Positions 7,340 to 15,996 of a stretch of DNA of 64,000 nt are shown here, one piece after another. The notes under the pieces were generated by a model. That model did no database searches and was not told the origin of the DNA. It worked only from the letters and a program-made list of their open reading frames with translations. Numbering within the stretch: position 1 is the first letter of the stretch; every line of letters starts with the position of its first letter. The position numbers were made by a program, and so were the translations under genes. Source of the DNA: Candidatus Gastranaerophilales bacterium (GTDB lineage: Bacteria > Cyanobacteriota > Vampirovibrionia > Gastranaerophilales > Gastranaerophilaceae). The DNA is taken from positions 57,626 through 121,625 of the forward strand of contig CALUWJ010000006.1 of assembly GCA_944324455.1 (NCBI GenBank). The letters are read 5' to 3'.

Positions 7340-9592
7340 CTACATACTAACTCTGTCTTTAATTTCTTCCATTTTGTGATCTGCAAGACGAGAGTCACCT
7401 TTTACTCTTGAATAAGCAAGATAACCATTCATTCTGTCAATTTTTGTTAAATTTTTAGAACCGCATTTTGGACATACATCCATATTTAATTCTTGATGAC
7501 CACAATCATCACAATATGACAATGAAAGGTTAACTCCCTCATAAAATCCTTTTTTCATAGCACGTCTGATTAGTGTTTCAATGGCTTTAGTGTTATATGA
7601 AATAGGATATTTTACATATTGAATTTTTCCGCCATTCATCAAATTCCAAAATCTTCCCTCTAAATCTTGTTTTTGAATAGGGCTTATTTGTTCAGATACA
7701 TGGCAGTGAAAAGAGTTTGATACATAAGGCTTATCTGAAACATTACCTACAATACCATATTTCTTTCTAAATTGCTTAACTTGCAAGCCGCATAGATTTT
7801 CAGCCGGTGTACCATATAGAGCATACAACCAACCATCTTCTTTTTTAAATTCTGCAACTTTTTTATTGATATATTCCATAACTTCAATAGCAAATGTACC
7901 ATCTTCAACTAAAGATTTTCCGTTATGAAGTTCTTGAAGTTCATTTAGAGCAGTAATACCAAATGAAGCAGTTGCAGATTTTAAAAGAGGTTTAATTTTA
8001 TCATGGAAACCTAAATGACCGCCATAAAAACCTCCTTCGCAATACGCTAAAGGATTAACGGAAGCTCGCATTTCGCCTAAATATTCATAAGTTCTTATAT
8101 GAATTTTTCTAATTAAATTCATATAGTAATCTAAAACATCATAGAAATTTTTGCTTTCTTGTTTTGCTTTAGCGTAAATCATAGGAAGATTTAAGCTAAT
8201 TGCGCCAATATTAAAACGACCCACAAATACAGGTTTGTCATTTTCATCCATTGGCTCCATACCGCCTTTTTCAAACCAAGGAGATAAGAAAGCACGGCAA
8301 CCCATCGGTGAAACAACTCTTTTGTATTTTTTATACATTTCAGCTACATATCCATCACCTGATAAGCTTAACCAATCAGGATACATGGTTTTTTTAGAAC
8401 ATTCAACCCCTGCCTTAAACAGCATTTCAAGAGGTTTACCTTCACCATGTAATTCTTCATCATATAAAAATACAATTTTTGGGAATAACACAGGTTTTTT
8501 GCATTCTTTTTTACCTTGTCCTCCTTGTCGAGTTTTAAGACAAGCTAATGTAGCCATAACTTCAAACTCATCTTGACCAAGACCTGTTGTAACGGTAATA
8601 AACGGATAATCTCCACGAGATGAAGCAACTGTATTAAATTTATATTCCCAACCTTGGAAACCTTGTTCAAAATCATTTTGAACATCTTTCATAGCTTCTT
8701 CTTTTGCTTTTTCAAAAGAAAGACCCATGCAAATATATCTGTCGTATTGTCTTTCATACGTTTTTTGAGCATAAGGAGCTAAAATTTTATCTACTTCAGG
8801 AACGGTAAAACCACCATACTGTTGACTAGCAGCAGCCATAACAATATCGCCTATAACATCAAAAGCAACATCAAGGCTTCTTGGTTCATTATACCAAATA
8901 TTGCCCATTTCAAAACCGCCTTTTAAAACTGCTGCCACATCAAATAAACAACAATTCATAGTGTCGCGTCTTGCAGACATATCATGGATATAAATATAAC
9001 CTTCTTTTATTGCTTGTTTATCTTCAACTGTTAAAAAGAATTTTTTATATAATTCTTTATTCAATTCATTAAAGATTAGTGAACGTTTTGTTGAAACCAA
9101 GGCAGAATCCGCATTGGCATTTTCTTTATCTCCGATATACATGATTCTTTGAGATTCTTGATAAACTTTATCAAGCATAGAAACAAAATCAGTTTTATAA
9201 TTTCTATAATTTCTATAGCTTTCAGCTACCTTTGGGCTTAGTGCTTGCAGGGCACTTTCAACAATATTATGCATTTGTATTATTTCAACATCATCTGTGT
9301 TCATTTCAAGCACAGATTTATTTACAAAATTACAAATATCTTTAATTTCTTTTTCAGAAAAAGTAACAAGCATTCTTGTTGCTGACTTTTTGATTGCTTC
9401 TATAACTTTTTCAATATTATATTTCTCTTTTGTACCGTCTTTTTTTACAATTGTAATATTGCTTAATGATCTTCTTGAAAAATTTAAAATGTTAATAAGA
9501 TTTTCACTGTTGTTTTTAATTGCATCCGTTGCGGCAGAATGAGAATTTTGTGTTATTGGCACAGCTCCTATATCGCTTGAAGTCTTTTGCAT
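7340..9592 (-). CDS. nrdD: Anaerobic (class III) ribonucleoside-triphosphate reductase
   Basis: 750 residues. Makes dNTPs from NTPs under anoxia with a glycyl radical. An ATP-cone regulatory domain lies at about residues 44-135, then the ten-stranded barrel (DTMNCCLFDVAAVLKGG; SHFHC-type segment SNSFHCHVS). A zinc site, CDDC...CPKC, lies near 695-712, and the radical loop RMNGYLAYSR carries the radical glycine at about G723. The start at 9592 has AGGAGG 6 nt upstream. About 180 nt of leader precede it and can fold (see 9632-9699). Together with nrdG it marks an anaerobe; no oxygen-dependent reductase is in the window. Confidence 0.97.
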   Translation of the reverse strand: MQKTSSDIGAVPITQNSHSAATDAIKNNSENLINILNFSRRSLSNITIVKKDGTKEKYNIEKVIEAIKKSATRMLVTFSEKEIKDICNFVNKSVLEMNTDDVEIIQMHNIVESALQALSPKVAESYRNYRNYKTDFVSMLDKVYQESQRIMYIGDKENANADSALVSTKRSLIFNELNKELYKKFFLTVEDKQAIKEGYIYIHDMSARRDTMNCCLFDVAAVLKGGFEMGNIWYNEPRSLDVAFDVIGDIVMAAASQQYGGFTVPEVDKILAPYAQKTYERQYDRYICMGLSFEKAKEEAMKDVQNDFEQGFQGWEYKFNTVASSRGDYPFITVTTGLGQDEFEVMATLACLKTRQGGQGKKECKKPVLFPKIVFLYDEELHGEGKPLEMLFKAGVECSKKTMYPDWLSLSGDGYVAEMYKKYKRVVSPMGCRAFLSPWFEKGGMEPMDENDKPVFVGRFNIGAISLNLPMIYAKAKQESKNFYDVLDYYMNLIRKIHIRTYEYLGEMRASVNPLAYCEGGFYGGHLGFHDKIKPLLKSATASFGITALNELQELHNGKSLVEDGTFAIEVMEYINKKVAEFKKEDGWLYALYGTPAENLCGLQVKQFRKKYGIVGNVSDKPYVSNSFHCHVSEQISPIQKQDLEGRFWNLMNGGKIQYVKYPISYNTKAIETLIRRAMKKGFYEGVNLSLSYCDDCGHQELNMDVCPKCGSKNLTKIDRMNGYLAYSRVKGDSRLADHKMEEIKDRVSM

Positions 9593-9631
9593 TAATTCCT
9601 CCTAAATAAATTCCGTATTTTGTCCAGATTT

Positions 9632-9699
9632 TAGAAAAACCTTTACGTTATTGCCGACTAAAATGCTTCGGTGATTTAATGTTTTTTCGCGTTTTTCTA
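9632..9699 (-). promoter_or_regulatory. Possible structured RNA leader of nrdD
   Basis: In the nrdD 5' leader, TAGAAAAAC and its exact complement GTTTTTCTA (9 bp) close a 50-nt region that contains a smaller CCGA/TCGG hairpin. The region is less AT-rich than its flanks. It sits about 40-107 nt before the nrdD start. I recognise no known riboswitch family. Confidence 0.35.
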
Positions 9700-9776
9700 T
9701 TTCTACTATTCTACTATATTTTTTTAGCATGCGTATCATTTTAAAGTATCAATTTCATAATTATTTTTTAAAAGAT

Positions 9777-9805
9777 AAAAATCACTCCGATATAGAGTGA
9801 TTTTT
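9777..9805 (-). terminator. Rho-independent terminator after the ompH-like gene
   Basis: Perfect 11-bp stem AAAAATCACTC / GAGTGATTTTT with a 7-nt loop, 40 nt past the ompH-like stop on the minus strand and followed by a T-run. It separates nadE-ompH from the nrdD leader. Confidence 0.8.
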
Positions 9806-9845
9806 ACACTTATTATTTTTTTTATAAAAAATTAACTTTACAAAT

Positions 9846-10310
9846 TTATTTTACTGAGGGCAAAATTTGAGCAGTTATATCAGTGCCGCCATACAACAAG
9901 GCATCTTTTCTAAATACCAAGTCATAACCAAGCCCTTTAGCTTTGTCTGTGATTAATTTATCAAGTTGAGAATCTACTTCATTTATTTTTTTAGCATAAT
10001 TATCTTTTATTGTTTTCTTCTTTTGAGTTAATTGAGCTTCATACTTTTTAATTAAGGCATCTTTACCCGCTTTTGTACTTTGTTTTTTAATATCTGCACT
10101 TGCTGTATTGTACCATGCCAGCATGTCTTTTGTTTGTTTTGTTCTTGCTTCTTCTGCAGATTTAATTGTTTTAGAAGCTGCTAAGAGTTTTGATACATCA
10201 ACATAAGCAACTTTTGCGGTTTTCATATCCGAAAAAGCGACATTGTTTAAACCAAAACCTGCACCAAATGCCAATGAACACAATACAAGTGCTACTAGAT
10301 TTTTTTTCAT
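9846..10310 (-). CDS. OmpH/Skp-like periplasmic chaperone
   Basis: 154 residues. The N-terminal signal peptide (about 1-26, Lys-rich start then a hydrophobic stretch) leads to the OmpH domain, which begins with KVAYVDVSKLL. A long Lys/Ala/Gln helical hairpin makes the Skp-type tentacles, and a closing strand GYDLVFRKDALLYGG ends the domain. Skp-type proteins carry unfolded outer-membrane proteins through the periplasm, so this supports a two-membrane envelope. AAAGGAG precedes the start. It begins 12 nt after nadE and so is co-transcribed with it. Confidence 0.88.
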   Translation of the reverse strand: MKKNLVALVLCSLAFGAGFGLNNVAFSDMKTAKVAYVDVSKLLAASKTIKSAEEARTKQTKDMLAWYNTASADIKKQSTKAGKDALIKKYEAQLTQKKKTIKDNYAKKINEVDSQLDKLITDKAKGLGYDLVFRKDALLYGGTDITAQILPSVK

Positions 10311-10322
10311 GACTTTCTCCTT

Positions 10323-12137
10323 TTAATTTGAGTAATCTATATTTGATATAATGGGTTGTTTATATTCTATTTTATTTATTGACCGAGCATCAATGACGGG
10401 TCCTGGGGGTATTATATACCATTTATAAAGAGCAGTATTTAGTCTTTTGAAAAATTTATTTAACCATTTAAGCTTGGTTTCTTTATCGATTTTCTTCTTT
10501 TTCTCGTATAAAAATTCCTGCTCTAACATATTATCTTTTGATTGATTTAAATTTTCAATCCTCCAAATGACCTCATCTAAAAATTCATAAGGCATAAGAG
10601 CATCTTCCGCTAAAAGCGTTTTTCCTGTATTAGGATCTATTGCAAGCTCAGCCCCCGGAGGTTTATTTATTATTGAAATCGGAATTGCATTTTTTATTTT
10701 TCTATTTTCATTCATCCAGCGGGCAAGCGCAAAAAGTTTTGTCTTAACAACATCTGATATAGGTGCATAACCTCCCGACATATCACCATTTATTGTTGCA
10801 TAGCCCATATAAAGCTCGGATTTATCTGATGTTGCTATTGGAAGTGCGCCGTATTCGTTAGCTATTCCCCATAAAATCATTGCTCTTGAGCGAGCCTGAA
10901 TATTATCATTTGTATATGAATTAGTGTATCTATTACACCATTTTTTTGAAATCTCATCAAACATAGGATTGAATTTATCTTTAATTAAATCGCACATGTC
11001 TTTTATAGGAACTTCAAGAAAATTTATTTTAAGATTATTAGCTAACTCTCTTGCGTCATTTTTGCTTTCAAGAGAAGTTAATTTTGATGGCATAGATACA
11101 CCGAAAACATTTTCCGCCCCTAAAGCATCAGCTAATAATACAGCGCAAATTGTTGAATCAAGCCCGCCAGAAAGCCCTAAAACCGCCTGCTTAAAACCAT
11201 TTTTATTAAAATAATCTCTAATTGCAACAACGATTGCCTTATAGGTTCTCTCTAAATCAGGCTTATGGTCAAGAGAGAATTCTTTTTGCGAATTTAGAGT
11301 TAATTCCAACCCTTTAGGTAAGGGGTTAATTTCCCCGCCATCAAATAGATTAACCATGGCTAAATCCTCTTCAAAAGATTTTGCCATTGCAACAAGCTCG
11401 CCTTTTTCATCATACATTCTTGATAAACCGTCATAAACAAGTTCATCATTAGCACCAACTTGATTTACATAGATATATTTTATAGCATATTTTTTAGCGC
11501 AATGTTTCATCATATTATGCTTTAATTGTTCTTTTTTAGCTCTTGTACAAGAAGCAGAAGGACAGATAAGAACATCAATATTTTTTGCTACTTTTTCTAT
11601 CGGGTCTATTTTATATAGGTTTTTTTCAAAAAACTCAAAATCGTTCCAAGCATCCTCGCAAATTATTACCCCATAATTAACATTTTTCAAAGTAAAAATT
11701 CGACTTTCAAATTCTTCCACCCAAGGTTCAAAATATCTGTAATCATTGTGCTCACAATATGTTGGAAGAAGCGATTTTCTAATAGATTTAATAATTGTTT
11801 GATTTTGAATTAAAGCCATTGAATTATAATATGGCTTTCCAAATTTATTTTCGTTTATTTCAGGATATCCGATTAATATTGTAATATCATCACAATATAT
11901 TTTAATTTCATCTAGCGCCTTTTTAGCTTGGTGAGCTATATAAGGATATCTTGTTAAAATATCTCCAATAGGATAACCGATTAAAAATAATTCAGGGAAA
12001 ACAACTAAATCCGCTTTTTTTTCTTTTGCTTTTTTAATTGTTTCAATAGCTTTATTTTTATTATATTCAACATCTCCTGATATAGGATTTAATTGAGCCA
12101 TCAATATATTTGATGATTTAAAATTATTATTTTCCAT
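10323..12137 (-). CDS. nadE: Glutamine-dependent NAD+ synthetase
   Basis: 604 residues, two domains. The N-terminal nitrilase-type glutaminase (1-270) has the triad E49, K121 and C160 (FPEL, RKSLLP, IICEDAWN). The synthetase domain has the ATP loop SGGLDS at 323-328 and the ATSDKSE segment. It amidates deamido-NAD with ammonia tunnelled from glutamine, the last step of NAD synthesis. The start codon at 12137 has no Shine-Dalgarno sequence; an extended -10 (TGCTAAAAT) ends 6 nt before it, so the mRNA is probably leaderless. Confidence 0.96.
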   Translation of the reverse strand: MENNNFKSSNILMAQLNPISGDVEYNKNKAIETIKKAKEKKADLVVFPELFLIGYPIGDILTRYPYIAHQAKKALDEIKIYCDDITILIGYPEINENKFGKPYYNSMALIQNQTIIKSIRKSLLPTYCEHNDYRYFEPWVEEFESRIFTLKNVNYGVIICEDAWNDFEFFEKNLYKIDPIEKVAKNIDVLICPSASCTRAKKEQLKHNMMKHCAKKYAIKYIYVNQVGANDELVYDGLSRMYDEKGELVAMAKSFEEDLAMVNLFDGGEINPLPKGLELTLNSQKEFSLDHKPDLERTYKAIVVAIRDYFNKNGFKQAVLGLSGGLDSTICAVLLADALGAENVFGVSMPSKLTSLESKNDARELANNLKINFLEVPIKDMCDLIKDKFNPMFDEISKKWCNRYTNSYTNDNIQARSRAMILWGIANEYGALPIATSDKSELYMGYATINGDMSGGYAPISDVVKTKLFALARWMNENRKIKNAIPISIINKPPGAELAIDPNTGKTLLAEDALMPYEFLDEVIWRIENLNQSKDNMLEQEFLYEKKKKIDKETKLKWLNKFFKRLNTALYKWYIIPPGPVIDARSINKIEYKQPIISNIDYSN

Positions 12138-12143
12138 ATCGTG

Positions 12144-12152
12144 ATTTTAGCA
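12144..12152 (-). promoter_or_regulatory. Extended -10 promoter, leaderless nadE
   Basis: Read on the minus strand: TGC-TAAAAT, then 6 nt, then the nadE ATG. A transcription start 7 nt after the -10 would coincide with the A of the ATG. Confidence 0.6.
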
Positions 12153-12192
12153 CAAAATAAATAATAAAAGCTAAACTAGTGTATTTATATGA

Positions 12193-13590
12193 TTATTTAA
12201 CTTTAATCCTAATTTCAAAAGACCTATCCCAAGGAAGAGAATAATCAATCTCATCAGGGTAATAATTTAAAAATTTTGAAATTTCTTTTGAATAATTATT
12301 CAATTCATCAATTTTTTCTTTTAATTTTTCTTGAAATAAAGGGGCATTTTCTCTGACAAATTTTCTTACTATAGCTTGATAAACCCAATCATCCATAAAT
12401 CTTATAAATTGCAGCTTTTTAAAAGCTAAATCACTATAGGAGTTATTTCTCAGAGCCAAAAACTTAACTATTGCAGCTAATATAGTACAGCCTATGGTAT
12501 TTGCGCTTGTATTATACGCACAATAACCATAAAAATTATTAGTATTAATATTAAATAATTGTTCAACTAAACCTTTATCGCTGCCATTTGCATTATTAAC
12601 ATCTGCAATAGCAAAAGGAATATCAAAATTAAAATCAATTTTTTTATTAAGTGTATTTATAACACTTCCAAGCACCAAATCACCTTGTTCAGCTTTAAAA
12701 TTATTAATTATTAAATTAATATCATAGTTTTTTGTATCAATAATACTTTTAGAAAGTTCAATTTGACCTAAAACGCAATTTTTTATTGAAATATCTTCAT
12801 ACTTTGAAATTAAATCAATAGAATTTTCTTCAATAAATATAGAGTTAAATTTAACATCTTGGTTTATTGCTCTTGAAATTAAACCAAGAGGAATTTCATC
12901 TGCGCCTGTTTTTATTTTTACATTTTTCAAATTATGTTTTTTTATTTCATCAGCTAAAAAATTTGCTTCTTTAATATTTAAACCAAATTCAGCACAATCA
13001 TCTTTTGAAAAAATTAACGTATCAAAAAAGCCTTCTTTTGCCCAATTTAGGTAAATTTCATTAATTTTAAAATTTCTTTTTCTTGTATTTAAATAATCCT
13101 CTAAAATTTCTTTTGGAATTTCATTTTTTATTTCATCTTTTAATTTTAAAACTTCTTTTTTGTGTAATTCATAAGACCAAGAAAAAATTTTTTTACCATA
13201 TTGAGACCAATATAATTTTTCTTCTTCATTGATATTATTATTAGAAATTCGCATTATAGATGAAAAAGCGAGAATTTTTTTAGTTTTTTTTGATGCAATT
13301 TTTTTAAATTTTTCTATTCTTTCTTTAATTTCATCGAAACTATCATCTATTCTTCTTGAACTGATTAATCCACCATAAGCGACAGTATCAAGACAAACAA
13401 TTAAACTATCCACTATGGGCAGCTTTTCTATAAAAGATAAAATGTTATCAACATTACAATGAGTTTTTAACCCCCCTAAATCTTTAATATCAGGCATAAA
13501 AAGCTCAATATTATTATCTATGAATAAAATATCTGATATTAAATCATAACAAATTGGTCTATTATCAATTGGTATAACCGCAATTTTCAT
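12193..13590 (-). CDS. DUF4127 family protein
   Basis: 465 residues. The start MKIAVIPIDNRPICYDL and the DTVAYGGLISSRR segment near residue 89 are the hallmarks of DUF4127, a family of unknown function found in Firmicutes, cyanobacterial relatives and others. Conserved Asp/Arg/Asn in these segments suggest an enzyme. No signal peptide or membrane helix. A TTGAAT-N17-TAAAAT promoter ends 7 nt before the ATG. It is divergent from murF and is separated from nadE by a 55-nt gap. Confidence 0.8.
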   Translation of the reverse strand: MKIAVIPIDNRPICYDLISDILFIDNNIELFMPDIKDLGGLKTHCNVDNILSFIEKLPIVDSLIVCLDTVAYGGLISSRRIDDSFDEIKERIEKFKKIASKKTKKILAFSSIMRISNNNINEEEKLYWSQYGKKIFSWSYELHKKEVLKLKDEIKNEIPKEILEDYLNTRKRNFKINEIYLNWAKEGFFDTLIFSKDDCAEFGLNIKEANFLADEIKKHNLKNVKIKTGADEIPLGLISRAINQDVKFNSIFIEENSIDLISKYEDISIKNCVLGQIELSKSIIDTKNYDINLIINNFKAEQGDLVLGSVINTLNKKIDFNFDIPFAIADVNNANGSDKGLVEQLFNINTNNFYGYCAYNTSANTIGCTILAAIVKFLALRNNSYSDLAFKKLQFIRFMDDWVYQAIVRKFVRENAPLFQEKLKEKIDELNNYSKEISKFLNYYPDEIDYSLPWDRSFEIRIKVK

Positions 13591-13597
13591 AATGCCT

Positions 13598-13626
13598 ATT
13601 TTAATCTTGTTTTAAATTTAATTCAA
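13598..13626 (-). promoter_or_regulatory. Promoter of the DUF4127 gene
   Basis: Minus strand: -35 TTGAAT, 17-bp spacer, -10 TAAAAT, then 7 nt to the ATG at 13590. The short distance implies a leaderless or nearly leaderless mRNA. Confidence 0.55.
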
Positions 13627-13649
13627 TAGCTTTATTTTTAAAATTTAAC

Positions 13650-13677
13650 TTGTTGCCTCTGATTTTTGATATAAAAT
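13650..13677 (+). promoter_or_regulatory. Possible promoter of the murF cluster
   Basis: TTGTTG, 16-bp spacer, TAAAAT, followed about 26 nt later by the TTG start of murF. It drives the plus strand, back to back with the DUF4127 promoter. Confidence 0.35.
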
Positions 13678-13703
13678 TATCTTATAGCGAATTGGAGAAT
13701 ATT

Positions 13704-15041
13704 TTGCAATTTAATTTAAAAGAAATCATAAATTGTTTGGAATGTGAAATTTTATATAAAAAAGATTTAATTGATGAAAATATATTATTTGACATTTCAA
13801 CAGACACAAGAAAATTAAAAAAAGGCGACGTTTATCTTCCTTTAAGGGGAGAAAATTTTGACGGTCATAATTTTATAGATAAAGCCATATCAATAGGTGC
13901 GAGAGGATACTTTACCCAAAACAAATTTAAAATAAACAAAGAAGCTGATTTTGTAATTTATGTAAAAAATGCACTAAATGCATATTTAAAATTAGCTAAT
14001 TATATAAGAAATAAAATTAACCCAAAAGTTATTGCAATAACCGGTTCTTGCGGAAAAACAACCACAAAAGAAATGCTATACAGTGTTTTTAAAACACAAT
14101 ATAAAACCCACAAAACTACACTTAACCATAATAATGAAATCGGCTTTTGCGAAACTATGTTCAATATGCCTTCTGATACAGAAGTCTGCATATTGGAAAT
14201 GGGGATGAGAAATTTAGGAGAAATTGAACTTTTATCAAAATATTCAAACCCTGATATAGGAATAATTTCAAATATAGGTTCAGCCCATGTTGAAAGATTA
14301 GGAACACTCAAAAATATTGCGATAGCAAAATGCGAAATAGTTTCTAACCTCAAAAAAGATGGCCTTTTTATTGGTGTAGATTGTCCTCAAATTAAAGAAA
14401 ACCTTAAATATGACGGCAAAAAAATATTTACGTCTTTAAATAACGCTAAAGATATTGTAGTTAAAATAGATTCAACAAAATTTAACTACAAAGGTTTTGA
14501 ATATGAAATTAATCAAGCAGGAGAATACAATGTTTCAAATGCAATCTTGGTAATTGAAGCAGCATTATCTTGCAATATTTCAGAAGATAATATTCAAAAA
14601 GGATTAAAAGATTATAAGCCAATAGAAAAAAGATGGGAAAAAACCGTTATAAAAGGTCTAACTTTCATAAATGACAGCTATAACGCTAATCCTGAGTCTA
14701 TGAATGCTGTTTTAAAAACATTTTTATCAATCTATCCAAAACCTATAATCCTTGTTTTAGGCGATATGGGAGAATTGGGTAAAGATGAAATAATGTATCA
14801 CAAACAAGTGGGTGAATTTTTATCCAACTACAATGATATAGAGCTTTTAACAGTAGGTGTTTTAGCAAAACATATTGCAAGAAATACAACCCTAAAAAGC
14901 GTTGAATTTGAAAACAATAAACAATGTGCAAAATATATTATTGAAAATGCTCAAAAAGGCACAACAATATTATTAAAAGCTTCTCGATTTATGAAATTTG
15001 AACAAATAATTGAAATGGTGGAAAACAATGATAATGATTAG
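13704..15041 (+). CDS. murF: UDP-MurNAc-tripeptide:D-Ala-D-Ala ligase
   Basis: 445 residues from the TTG at 13704, chosen because GGAG lies 6 nt upstream. The frame stays open back to 13650 but with no better site. Adds D-Ala-D-Ala to the UDP-MurNAc peptide. Motifs: STDTRKLKKGDVYLPL in the N-terminal domain, the ATP loop ITGSCGKTTTKEM, the HNNEIG segment, NDSYNANPESM and LGDMGELG. It heads a run of cell-wall genes, overlapping mraY by 14 nt. Confidence 0.95.
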   Translation: MQFNLKEIINCLECEILYKKDLIDENILFDISTDTRKLKKGDVYLPLRGENFDGHNFIDKAISIGARGYFTQNKFKINKEADFVIYVKNALNAYLKLANYIRNKINPKVIAITGSCGKTTTKEMLYSVFKTQYKTHKTTLNHNNEIGFCETMFNMPSDTEVCILEMGMRNLGEIELLSKYSNPDIGIISNIGSAHVERLGTLKNIAIAKCEIVSNLKKDGLFIGVDCPQIKENLKYDGKKIFTSLNNAKDIVVKIDSTKFNYKGFEYEINQAGEYNVSNAILVIEAALSCNISEDNIQKGLKDYKPIEKRWEKTVIKGLTFINDSYNANPESMNAVLKTFLSIYPKPIILVLGDMGELGKDEIMYHKQVGEFLSNYNDIELLTVGVLAKHIARNTTLKSVEFENNKQCAKYIIENAQKGTTILLKASRFMKFEQIIEMVENNDND

Positions 15042-15993
15042 TGTTGCAGGGCTTATAGCCTTGATTTTGTGCTTATTATTCGGTATTCCTTATATTGAAT
15101 TTATGAAAAAGAAAGCCTATTCTCAATATCTAAGAGAAGAAGTGGCTCAAATGCACTCATATAAAGAAAAAACCCCAACAACAGGAGGTGTATTTATTAT
15201 TGTTTCAATAATTATAGCCTCTTTGATTGCTCTTTTTATGGCGCAAAAAGTTACCACAGGGGCAATGATTGTTTTAATGACATTAATATTCTATACCTTT
15301 ACAGGTTTTGAAGATGATATTAAAAAAATCAAAGCTCACCAAAATCTGGGCTTATCAGCCAGAGCAAAACTGCTTTTACAAATTGCTGTTGCGATGCTGC
15401 CTGCTTTCTATATAATTTTTTCTCATCAAACACAAGTAACATTTTTAAATTTCAGCTTTGATTTAGGATGGTTTTATCCCGTTTTTGTTGTGTTTATGAT
15501 GGTGGGTGCTTCTAATGCACTAAATTTAACAGATGGATTAGATGGATTAGCTGCAAGTTCATCTGTAATTGCTTTTTTAGCTTGCAGCATAATATGCTTT
15601 TTAAATAACAACATAGATTTGGCAATAATTTCTATTGCAGCAAGCGCAGCTTGTTTTGGGTTTTTATATTTCAATAAAAAACCTGCAAAAATATTTATGG
15701 GTGACACCGGTTCACTTGCTCTTGGAGGCTTATTAGCCACTATTGCCATTATGGGCAAATTTGAATTATGGTTAATTCCAATTGCTATTGTATTTATTTG
15801 TGAAACTTTATCTGTTATGATTCAAGTTACAAGCTTTAAATTAACAGGAAAAAGAGTGTTTAAAATGAGTCCTATACATCATCATTTTGAGCTTTCAGGA
15901 TGGTCTGAAAATAAAATTGTAATTGTATTTACTCTATTTACTCTAATAAGCTCGATTTTAAGCGTTTTAATTTATTTTTTATATAAGGCATAA
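15028..15993 (+). CDS. mraY: Phospho-MurNAc-pentapeptide transferase MraY
   Basis: 321 residues from the ATG at 15028, 6 nt after GGTGG. About ten transmembrane helices. Makes lipid I on undecaprenyl phosphate at the cytoplasmic face of the membrane. Signature motifs: FEDDIKK, NLTDGLDGLA, FMGDTGSL and the HHHFE loop near the C-terminus. It lies between murF and murD and overlaps murF. Confidence 0.95.
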   Translation: MIMISVAGLIALILCLLFGIPYIEFMKKKAYSQYLREEVAQMHSYKEKTPTTGGVFIIVSIIIASLIALFMAQKVTTGAMIVLMTLIFYTFTGFEDDIKKIKAHQNLGLSARAKLLLQIAVAMLPAFYIIFSHQTQVTFLNFSFDLGWFYPVFVVFMMVGASNALNLTDGLDGLAASSSVIAFLACSIICFLNNNIDLAIISIAASAACFGFLYFNKKPAKIFMGDTGSLALGGLLATIAIMGKFELWLIPIAIVFICETLSVMIQVTSFKLTGKRVFKMSPIHHHFELSGWSENKIVIVFTLFTLISSILSVLIYFLYKA

Positions 15994-15996
15994 AAT

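Noticed and set aside
7267..7398. Longer N-terminus for NrdG reaching into nrdD
   Set aside because: The added residues overlap nrdD and the hairpin and do not resemble NrdG; the ATG at 7266 has the strong ribosome-binding site.
8235..8576. 113-codon plus-strand frame
   Set aside because: Antisense to the strongly supported nrdD gene; no recognisable domain.
9593..9776. NrdR boxes upstream of nrdD
   Set aside because: No pair of the palindromic NrdR-type 16-mers is visible on either strand; only AT-rich near-misses.
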